Assembly: GCA_028717765.1 (NCBI GenBank) | Contig: JAQUNE010000066.1 | Span: 1-7,340, forward strand | Direction: 5' to 3' | Length of the DNA: 7,340 bases | Source: Candidatus Omnitrophota bacterium | GTDB lineage: Bacteria > Omnitrophota > Koll11 > Gygaellales > Profunditerraquicolaceae | Part shown: piece after piece, positions 1-4,847 of the stretch | Layout: each line of letters opens with the position of its first letter | Position numbering within the stretch: position 1 is the first letter of the stretch | Translations under genes and position numbers: made by a program | Notes under the pieces: generated by a model | The model's input: only the letters and a program-made list of their open reading frames with translations | Told to the model about the DNA's origin: nothing | Databases searched by the model: none

Positions 1-140
1 CGGCCAACCTGGTGTTGAGTCAGCCGGCTATGGCTAAGCATCAAGGTTAAAACGACGTTAGCCAAGATAACTGCCATTAACAACATTCCTATGGTCAACA
101 ATAAAGCTACACCTTTTCTGTTAGAAAAAGGGCTTTTCAT
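1..140 (-). CDS. Prepilin-like protein, GspK/PilX type (partial, N-terminus only)
   Basis: This frame starts at ATG 140-138 and runs off the left edge, so only 46 complete residues are seen. The N-terminus is a short basic leader (MKSPFSNRKG) followed by VALLLTIGMLLMAVILANVVLTLML and then a polar stretch, SHSRLTQHQVG. That is a class III (type IV prepilin) signal, with predicted prepilin-peptidase cleavage after Gly10. The mature +5 residue would be Leu rather than the Glu of major pilins; lack of Glu5 is typical of GspK- and PilX-like minor pilins, which sit at the tip of type II secretion or type IV pilus filaments. The start lies 7 nt after the stop of the winged-helix gene, with AAGGAAG about 10 nt upstream, so the two genes are probably co-transcribed. 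The family call rests on the N-terminus alone; the exact pilin subtype cannot be decided here. Confidence 0.75.
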   Translation of the reverse strand, partial: MKSPFSNRKGVALLLTIGMLLMAVILANVVLTLMLSHSRLTQHQVG

Positions 141-147
141 CTTATCT

Positions 148-348
148 TCACTTCCTTAAAGTTACTTTATAATCCGCTTCTACCTGCTGTAGGATCACAT
201 GGCCTTCGCGCGCTAACCAGCCTAAACTCATTAATACCAGATCCCTAGGCTTGTCAATGCCGCCTACTAAACCTGAAAGCATTACTTCCCCATGTTGATC
301 CAAGTAGTGCCAAATATCTCCTGCGACAATCCCGATTTCTGTAATCAT
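148..348 (-). CDS. Small winged helix-turn-helix protein, DUF2582-like
   Basis: This is a 66-residue protein. The run LVLMSLGWLAREGHVIL (residues about 37-53) matches my recollection of the DUF2582 winged-helix family, whose hallmark is an 'ALGWLAREGKI'-type recognition region after a short helix-turn-helix (here residues about 5-35, IGIVAGDIWHYLDQHGEVMLSGLVG). The C-terminal VEADYKVTLRK would be the wing strands. Members are small, single-domain proteins of unknown role, presumed to bind DNA or another protein. The start is secure: GGAGG lies 6 nt before ATG 348-346. A good sigma70-like promoter sits immediately upstream, overlapping the end of the preceding gene, so this gene probably begins a new transcription unit that continues into the prepilin-like gene 7 nt downstream. 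Regulation of that pilus-type gene, or autoregulation through the inverted repeat at 375-399, is inference only. Confidence 0.75.
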   Translation of the reverse strand: MITEIGIVAGDIWHYLDQHGEVMLSGLVGGIDKPRDLVLMSLGWLAREGHVILQQVEADYKVTLRK

Positions 349-354
349 CTCTCT

Positions 355-359
355 CCTCC
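355..359 (-). promoter_or_regulatory. Shine-Dalgarno of the winged-helix gene
   Basis: GGAGG on the minus strand, 6 nt before ATG 348-346. It is the strongest and best-spaced ribosome site in the left half of the window and fixes the start of the 66-residue gene. Confidence 0.8.
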
Positions 360-366
360 ATCTTCT

Positions 367-394
367 ATTTTAAGAACAGTTTCGATTATGTCAA
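367..394 (-). promoter_or_regulatory. Sigma70-like promoter for winged-helix/prepilin unit
   Basis: On the minus strand, TTGACA (394-389, a perfect -35 consensus) is followed after 16 nt by TAAAAT (372-367, one mismatch to TATAAT). Predicted transcription start is near 360, giving a leader of about 12 nt that contains little more than the GGAGG ribosome site. The -35 box overlaps the stop codon of the zinc-ribbon gene (388-386), so the promoter is partly embedded in the upstream gene. It implies that the winged-helix and prepilin genes can be expressed independently of the exbBD operon. Confidence 0.6.
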
Positions 395-399
395 CTGTT
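375..399. repeat. 7-bp inverted repeat over the promoter, possible operator
   Basis: AACAGTT (399-393 read on the minus strand) and AACTGTT (381-375) are perfect inverted copies separated by 11 nt. The left arm overlaps the first two bases of the -35 box and the right arm lies in the -35/-10 spacer, a position where a bound dimer would block RNA polymerase. It could be an operator for the adjacent winged-helix protein or another regulator. The stem is short and AT-rich, so chance occurrence remains possible. Confidence 0.4.
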
Positions 400-616
400 T
401 TTTATTATAACTTCCACAGCGCGGACAAACAGAAAAACCATCATCCCTGGTATTAATATAGGTATAGGTACAAATTGCACAGAACCAGATAAAGCGGTCA
501 TCCAGAGAAAGATCCCTGTCCTTCTGCCTTTTTGCGGAAACCCAAAGCACTAAGATTACCGCCAGAAAAATTAAACTGTATAAAGCCACTGCTAGGGAAA
601 AATCTATTTTAATCAT
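386..616 (-). CDS. Small membrane-anchored zinc-ribbon protein
   Basis: This 76-residue protein has one membrane segment near the N-terminus (residues about 7-27, SLAVALYSLIFLAVILVLWVS), then a charged linker (AKRQKDRDLSLDD) and a C-terminal zinc ribbon with C46xxC49 and C64xxC67, 14 residues apart. By the positive-inside rule, the Lys/Arg-rich linker suggests that the ribbon faces the cytoplasm. I do not recognise a named family. The start ATG (616-614) shares one base with the stop TAA (618-616) of the TonB-like gene, and no Shine-Dalgarno is seen before it. Translation is therefore probably coupled to the upstream gene, and the protein is made as the last product of the exbBD operon. A role with the ExbBD complex is suggested only by that coupling. 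Confidence 0.75.
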   Translation of the reverse strand: MIKIDFSLAVALYSLIFLAVILVLWVSAKRQKDRDLSLDDRFIWFCAICTYTYINTRDDGFSVCPRCGSYNKKQLT

Positions 617-1230
617 TATTTAGGTGAAAATTCTATTTTTACGGTCTGCCAGATATTTGGAGCCAATACAGACTGTTGCAAGAAAAGATAGTGGCTAAGG
701 TAGCGCATGGTAAGCAAGTCAACCTCCAGATTGCCGGAAGAAATCTTTCTTCTTACCAAAATAGAATTACTCTTGCCGCGAGGAATGATATTAAATGCTA
801 ACTCAATATGCACCACCTGCCGGTCCTTAAAATATAAATTAAAATAGTAGGGTAATTCCGGATGCAGCATAATTACTGATTCTTTCCTAGACAATACTGG
901 TTTTTCCGCCGGGGGAGCTTTATAGATAGGCTTTTCTTCGTTTGAAGCAAGCAAGGCCTGAGGTTTCAGGCAGCTTTCAACGCCAAATCCTGGATCGTTA
1001 ACCTGATTTTTTACCTGCGAGCCTAAGTCTTTAAGGCCATGAGGAAATAATTTTTCAATAGTTAATCCCCTGGAATGCACTTCCTGCCGAAAATCATAAT
1101 TTTTTAAAATATCACCCCAGAAAGAAACAGGCGCATAATTGGCCTGGGGAATTTTATTGCCGAAAGAAAACCCGAAGATGCTAAAAAAAGTAAGGTGCCC
1201 AAGTAAAGAAAAAATTAAACTTTTTTTCAT
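616..1230 (-). CDS. TonB/TolA-like energy transducer
   Basis: I take the start at ATG 1230-1228, giving 204 residues: it overlaps the exbD stop as ATGA, has GGAG 4 nt upstream, and begins directly with a basic MKKS and a single membrane anchor (residues about 4-24). A longer in-frame start at 1278 would add 16 non-conserved residues inside exbD. The anchor carries S8xxxH12, the same spacing as the S16/H20 pair that TonB uses to couple to ExbB/ExbD. Residues 25-120 form a periplasmic linker with a short Lys/Pro-rich part (EKPIYKAPPAEKPVL). The C-terminal ~80 residues (FNIIPRGKSNSILVRRKISSG, then RYLSHYLF and a final W..VKIEF strand) resemble a divergent TonB C-terminal domain without a clear YPxxA motif. 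Known family role: transmit inner-membrane proton force to the outer membrane. The partner here is unknown. Confidence 0.7.
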   Translation of the reverse strand: MKKSLIFSLLGHLTFFSIFGFSFGNKIPQANYAPVSFWGDILKNYDFRQEVHSRGLTIEKLFPHGLKDLGSQVKNQVNDPGFGVESCLKPQALLASNEEKPIYKAPPAEKPVLSRKESVIMLHPELPYYFNLYFKDRQVVHIELAFNIIPRGKSNSILVRRKISSGNLEVDLLTMRYLSHYLFLQQSVLAPNIWQTVKIEFSPK

Positions 1231-1628
1231 TTCTCTCCGGTAGCAATACTTAATTGCCTGATCCCCAGATCCCTGCAAAGATCCCAGATCTCCACGATTT
1301 TACCCAGGTTTGCCCGTTTATCGGCTTTGATCAGCACTGCCAGATTTCTTTTGGCTAGTTGCTTGATTAAATTTTTCAGTTCCTCCAAAGTAACAACACT
1401 ACCATCCAAAAAAATTTGATTATCTGCAGATACGACTATTTGCGTATTATCATATTTAACCGCTTCACTAGTTACCGCCCTAGGTAGATTTATCCCAATT
1501 CCCGGTTGCGAAACAAAAACCGGGGTAAACATAAGGAATATCAGGAGCAAAAATATTACATTAATTAGTGGCGCAATATCGATTGATTTCAAACCGTGCT
1601 CTAGTGTCATCCTACCTTTAAAATGCAT
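1227..1628 (-). CDS. exbD: ExbD/TolR-family proton-channel subunit, with Asn at the key Asp site
   Basis: This 133-residue protein has the full ExbD/TolR plan: a short cytoplasmic N-terminus, one membrane helix (residues about 20-41) and a periplasmic domain ending in the typical VLIKADKRANLGKIVEIWDL region. Together with ExbB it should form the proton-driven stator that powers a TonB- or TolA-like partner. Aligning IDIAPLINVIFLLL with E. coli ExbD INVTPFIDVMLVLL puts N23 (codon AAT, 1562-1560) at the place of D25, the residue held to be the protonatable site in ExbD, TolR and MotB. An acidic residue (D17) occurs six positions earlier, where E. coli has Asn19. The start at 1628 has AAGGG about 9 nt upstream; Met7 (1610) is an alternative with weaker spacing. 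It begins 18 nt after exbB and overlaps the next gene by 4 nt. Confidence 0.9.
   Translation of the reverse strand: MHFKGRMTLEHGLKSIDIAPLINVIFLLLIFLMFTPVFVSQPGIGINLPRAVTSEAVKYDNTQIVVSADNQIFLDGSVVTLEELKNLIKQLAKRNLAVLIKADKRANLGKIVEIWDLCRDLGIRQLSIATGEK
1233..1238 (-). promoter_or_regulatory. Shine-Dalgarno of the TonB-like gene inside exbD
   Basis: GGAGAG on the minus strand is formed by the Gly-Glu codons just before the last Lys of exbD and precedes ATG 1230-1228. With the ATGA stop/start overlap it decides the start of the TonB-like gene and indicates translational coupling. Confidence 0.65.
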
Positions 1629-1646
1629 AATAATCTACCCTTAGCC

Positions 1647-2279
1647 TTACTCTGTAAGAAAATTTACCAACTCAGTAGAAGCTTTTTCCATCTCTAAAAT
1701 AAACCGATTGACCCGGCTGACTAAATAATTATAAGCTACAAAAACAGGAATAGCCACAATCAATCCGGCTACAGTCGTAAGGAGCGCCTCCCAGACGCCA
1801 CCAGCTAGATCAGCTGGAGAAAGCGGATACATGGAAGCAGACTTTGCCTGAATCATCTGAAAAGCCCTGACCATACCGGTAACTGTCCCTAAAAGCCCAA
1901 GAAGCGGAGTTACATGTGCGATAGTTGCCAAGGCATTGAGATTTTTTTCTATTCCGGGAATCTCATAAAGGGAGGCATCTTCAATCGCCTCGACAATCTG
2001 CGGGCGTGGGCGGTCGTATTTCAAGATCCCGGCTTTAAGGATACGGGAAATCGGGCTGGCAGTCTTATCGCAAGCCTCCAGGGCCTCTTTTACCTGATGG
2101 CGTTTTATCTTATCTAGAATAGTATTTAAAAATTCCTGGGTATCAATTTTGACCTTCTGTAAATACCAGAATTTTTCCAGGATGATCGCAAACGCAAAAA
2201 TAGAGCATAAAATTATCGGCCAGATTACCGGCCCGCCGGCCAAGATTACCTGCCATAAACTCATCTTATAAAGGTCCAT
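1647..2279 (-). CDS. exbB: ExbB/TolQ-family proton-channel subunit
   Basis: This 210-residue MotA/TolQ/ExbB protein has three membrane helices: about 16-36, 117-142 and 160-187, with a cytoplasmic domain between the first two. The diagnostic regions are present: TPLLGLLGTVTGMV (T132 at the E. coli ExbB T148 position) and GGVWEALLTTVAGLIVAIP (E164 and T169 at the E176 and T181 positions). The polar residues lining the proton path in the ExbB pore are therefore kept, unlike the partner ExbD. It forms the inner-membrane pentamer around the ExbD dimer and uses the proton gradient to drive a TonB/TolA-type protein. The start ATG 2279-2277 lies 1 nt after the TPR gene's stop, with AGGAGG 4 nt upstream; Met6 has no ribosome site. 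Whether the system is Ton-like or Tol-like cannot be decided from this subunit. Confidence 0.92.
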   Translation of the reverse strand: MDLYKMSLWQVILAGGPVIWPIILCSIFAFAIILEKFWYLQKVKIDTQEFLNTILDKIKRHQVKEALEACDKTASPISRILKAGILKYDRPRPQIVEAIEDASLYEIPGIEKNLNALATIAHVTPLLGLLGTVTGMVRAFQMIQAKSASMYPLSPADLAGGVWEALLTTVAGLIVAIPVFVAYNYLVSRVNRFILEMEKASTELVNFLTE

Positions 2280-2280
2280 T

Positions 2281-4809
2281 CTACCTCCTATGCGCCTTAA
2301 TCCAGTCTATTCTTTCCTGTGCAAACTTTGCTTCTTCAACATTCATCTGCGTGATTCTTTGATAAATATTCAGTGCTTCTTTAAAATTCCTTTTATCCTC
2401 ATAAATTGCCCCTACCCGGAGAAGCGACTTCACCACTAACTTCTGATCATTCCCAGACAGATAAGTAATCTTCAGATATTCTTCTATTGCTTCATCGCTC
2501 TTACCCTGCATTTGCAGGCTTTCGGCGATTTTAAACTGTATATCGCTCATTAACCTGGCAGGTACAATATCTAAACTCTTTCGGTAAAGATCCAACGCCT
2601 GGGTATAGTCATTAAGATTATGGTAAATATCTGCCATCTTCGGATAAATCAAATATGCTAAATTGGGCGATTCTTTTAAGACGTCTTTATAAGCTGCCAG
2701 GGCAAGCTCAAATTTTTCCTGCTTAACATATATATCTGCTATGGCAATTGCTGCTTGCGAAGCAAGGCTACTCTTACCTAAATTAATTACCTGCTTAAAA
2801 TTATTGATTGCTTCTTCGTATTGCCCGTCTTCCTGATATGTAGAACCCAAGGCATAATAGGCATTAGGGATAAGGCTACTCTTTGGAAAATCCTGAATCA
2901 GCGAAGAGAAATACCTGCGCGCAAGCGTTAAATCATTATCCCGATAATAATATTCCCCCAACCACCAAACCACTTCAGGTGTCAGCTTTGAATCGGGATA
3001 TTTGGTACGCAACATCTTAAACCTATTCATCGCTTCTTTCTCATTACCCATCTGATAAAAACAATCCGCGATCTCATATTCGCTCTTCTGTACAAGTTCC
3101 GTATCCTGGGAGTTTGTCCTAATGATCTCTTTATAAACCTCTATCGCCTCCTGAAATTTGCCTAAATTATAAAGCGCAGTCCCCAAAAGATACATGCTTT
3201 GCGGCCTTAAACTACTATCCTTAAATTCTACCTGAAACTTCTCAAAAATTTCCTTTGCTGCCGTATAATTTTCTCTTTGAAAATAACTTAAACCCAAGGC
3301 ATAAGAAGCGTCATCTATAAGCTTGGAACTCGGGAAATGGCCTTTTAAACTTTGAAATGCAATAATTGCCCCATCATAATTTTCCGTCTTTAACAAAGAA
3401 ACACCGAGTTGATACTGGACATAATCATTGTAAAAACTATCCGGATAGTCCTTGAGGATACTATCATAGACTTCTATGGCCTTGGCAAAATCACCGGAAT
3501 CCTGATAGGCATCCCCTATCTGACAGAGCGCGGAAATCTTCACGGTTTTTTCCTCGCTTTGTTTGGCGACTTTCTGAAATTCATCTATCGCCTCTTTAAA
3601 CTGCCCATCCTTTAAATAGGCCCAGGCCAAACCATAATGCAACTTATCCAGGATATCCTGGGAATCCAGAGAAGTCGTTTTTCCTAAGGCTTCTTTGTAG
3701 GTTTGTATCGCCTGCTTATATTCCGCGGCATTATAAAGCATATCCGCCTTGCCAAGGAAACTTTGCGCTAAAATTAATGCATCGCTAGAGGTATTCAGTA
3801 ATTCTTCGTAAATCTTTCTTGCTTCATTAAATCTCTTATCCTCGGACATGATCATCGCCCTGCCTAAGAGCAGGGTTTCGCGGTTAGCTTTTTCCAGGTC
3901 TTGAGATTTAATCTCTAAGAAACTATCCTCTGCCTCCTTATATTTTTTTAATTTAAGGTTTGACCACGCTATGCCAAGTTGCGACAAAGCGGTCATTTTC
4001 TCATCTTTAGTGCTAGAGAGGACCTTAGAATATTCCCCTATCGCTTCATTAAAATTATTCAGATAATAGTCCGCCTCCGCCATATAAAAATAAAGGTTAG
4101 GAATTCTTGCCAGGTCCCTGGGGTATTTTTTAAAATAAGCCTTGAGCTCATCCTTGCTTGCCTGATAATCTTTCGCGCTATAAAGGCATTCGATTATTTT
4201 ATAAGCAGATTCCTGCGCCACAGGCTCTTTAGGGAACTTCTCTTCCACCGCCCTAAAATACTTCAAGGCCTCCTGAAACGCATTCTCCTGAAATAAACAC
4301 CAGCCCATAGAATAATACGAACTAGGGGCATATACTGACTTGGGGAAATTATTGATTACTTTACTGTAATACTCGGTTGCCTTGGTAAAATTATTCCCCC
4401 GGAAATGTACTTCGGCGATCCAGTAGTTTATTGCATCCTGAATATTACGGCAGGAAGGGTCGTTAAGGAGCTCTTCGAATTTTCCCAGGGAATCAAGGAA
4501 TTTATTCTCATGGAAATAACACTGCGCAATTAATAATTTAGCGTCCGGATTTTTTGCCGAATTCGGGTAATTCTTCAAAAAACGCTCTAAGAGCCCAAGG
4601 CTCACATCATAAAAACCATCCTCAAAGGCCTTTTTTGCCACAAAAAGGGACTCTTCTTCTTTGGAACTATCCTGGGCATAGGAATAATGACAAGTGTCAA
4701 AGCACAAATAACAACATAATGTCAAAGCACAAATAACAAATAAAAATTTCCTGATTTTGAGATTTGACATTTGAATTTTGGATTTATTTTTAATTTTGGA
4801 TTTTGCCAT
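2281..4809 (-). CDS. Large exported tetratricopeptide-repeat protein
   Basis: This 842-residue protein is predicted to be secreted to the periplasm. The basic N-terminus (many Lys, residues 1-21) is followed by a hydrophobic core (about 22-37, FLFVICALTLCCYLCF) and a signal peptidase I-like site, SYA|Q, after Ala45; there is no lipobox. From residue 52 to about 825 it is a near-continuous array of roughly 20 TPR units of 33-38 residues, many with the A..Y..G.....A...F..... pattern and ending in YP or FP plus a Ser (for example FKDSSL and YPDSKLTPE). Residues 46-120 resemble the start of CpoB/YbgF or BamD-type TPR proteins. It has no enzyme domain, so it is probably a scaffold. It lies 1 nt upstream of exbB, suggesting a periplasmic partner of that motor, as CpoB is for Tol-Pal (inference). 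The start is uncertain: neither Met1 (4809) nor Met14 (4770) has a ribosome site. Confidence 0.85.
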   Translation of the reverse strand: MAKSKIKNKSKIQMSNLKIRKFLFVICALTLCCYLCFDTCHYSYAQDSSKEEESLFVAKKAFEDGFYDVSLGLLERFLKNYPNSAKNPDAKLLIAQCYFHENKFLDSLGKFEELLNDPSCRNIQDAINYWIAEVHFRGNNFTKATEYYSKVINNFPKSVYAPSSYYSMGWCLFQENAFQEALKYFRAVEEKFPKEPVAQESAYKIIECLYSAKDYQASKDELKAYFKKYPRDLARIPNLYFYMAEADYYLNNFNEAIGEYSKVLSSTKDEKMTALSQLGIAWSNLKLKKYKEAEDSFLEIKSQDLEKANRETLLLGRAMIMSEDKRFNEARKIYEELLNTSSDALILAQSFLGKADMLYNAAEYKQAIQTYKEALGKTTSLDSQDILDKLHYGLAWAYLKDGQFKEAIDEFQKVAKQSEEKTVKISALCQIGDAYQDSGDFAKAIEVYDSILKDYPDSFYNDYVQYQLGVSLLKTENYDGAIIAFQSLKGHFPSSKLIDDASYALGLSYFQRENYTAAKEIFEKFQVEFKDSSLRPQSMYLLGTALYNLGKFQEAIEVYKEIIRTNSQDTELVQKSEYEIADCFYQMGNEKEAMNRFKMLRTKYPDSKLTPEVVWWLGEYYYRDNDLTLARRYFSSLIQDFPKSSLIPNAYYALGSTYQEDGQYEEAINNFKQVINLGKSSLASQAAIAIADIYVKQEKFELALAAYKDVLKESPNLAYLIYPKMADIYHNLNDYTQALDLYRKSLDIVPARLMSDIQFKIAESLQMQGKSDEAIEEYLKITYLSGNDQKLVVKSLLRVGAIYEDKRNFKEALNIYQRITQMNVEEAKFAQERIDWIKAHRR
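2284..2289 (-). promoter_or_regulatory. Shine-Dalgarno of exbB formed by the last codons of the TPR gene
   Basis: AGGAGG encodes the final Arg-Arg of the TPR protein and is followed by its TAG stop and, 1 nt later, the exbB ATG. The spacing (4 nt) is short but the match is perfect. It fixes the exbB start and ties its translation to the upstream gene. Confidence 0.7.
4695..4739. repeat. Two perfect 20-bp direct repeats inside the TPR gene's signal peptide
   Basis: TGTCAAAGCACAAATAACAA occurs at 4695-4714 and again, unchanged, at 4720-4739, separated by CATAA (period 25 nt). The period is not a multiple of 3, so the two copies are read in different frames and together encode the hydrophobic, Cys-rich core and end of the signal peptide. 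This looks like DNA-level repetition rather than a protein repeat. Confidence 0.85.
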
Positions 4810-4817
4810 TTGACATT
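4762..4817. repeat. Short direct repeats at the start of the TPR gene, part of an interspersed-type element
   Basis: ATTTGACATT occurs at 4762-4771 and 4808-4817, and AATTTTGGATTT at 4774-4785 and 4792-4803. The same motif appears inverted (AATGTCAAA) at 4718-4726, so the region from about 4695 to 4817 behaves as one low-complexity element with inverted arms. It covers the first 16 codons of the TPR gene and spills into the space after uvrA. AT-rich motifs of this TTTGACATT/AATTTTGGATTT kind recur between genes in several uncultured lineages, as I recall; whether this genome carries further copies cannot be seen here. Confidence 0.65.
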
Positions 4818-4818
4818 A

Positions 4819-4847
4819 ACTATAACACCCAATTAGCGGCTATTCAA
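4819..4847 (-). promoter_or_regulatory. Possible sigma70-like promoter for the TPR-exbBD operon
   Basis: On the minus strand, TTGAAT (4847-4842, 4 of 6 consensus) and TATAGT (4824-4819, 5 of 6) are separated by exactly 17 nt. The -35 box lies in the last codons of uvrA. Transcription would start near 4812, only about 3 nt before Met1 of the TPR gene, which would make that start essentially leaderless, or leave a leader of about 42 nt before Met14. In AT-rich DNA such matches arise by chance, so this is tentative. Confidence 0.4.

Noticed and set aside
375..405. Plus-strand rho-independent terminator (AACAGTT stem followed by a T-run)
   Set aside because: The stem is only 7 bp and AT-rich with an 11-nt loop, no plus-strand gene precedes it, and in the minus direction there is no T-run. 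An operator explanation fits better.
1231..1278. Longer start (1278) for the TonB-like protein, adding 16 residues
   Set aside because: The extra residues lie wholly inside exbD and precede the basic, membrane-anchor N-terminus; ATG 1230 has a ribosome site and the ATGA coupling.
1608..1610. Met7 (ATG 1610) as the exbD start
   Set aside because: Its only ribosome-like AAAGG is 4 nt away, whereas ATG 1628 has AAGGG at about 9 nt and gives the basic N-terminus usual in this family; not fully excluded.
3979..4296. 105-codon open frame on the plus strand
   Set aside because: It is antisense to the TPR gene; the hydrophobic look comes from reading TPR codons backwards.
4690..4735. Lipoprotein signal in the Cys-rich N-terminus of the TPR protein
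   Set aside because: None of the cysteines (residues 27, 32, 33, 36, 40) is preceded by a proper lipobox with a small residue at -1; the SYA|Q site fits signal peptidase I instead.
2277..4809. CRISPR-like or tandem DNA repeats in the TPR gene
   Set aside because: The periodicity is at protein level (33-38 residues) with diverged codons; no DNA unit repeats exactly outside 4695-4817.
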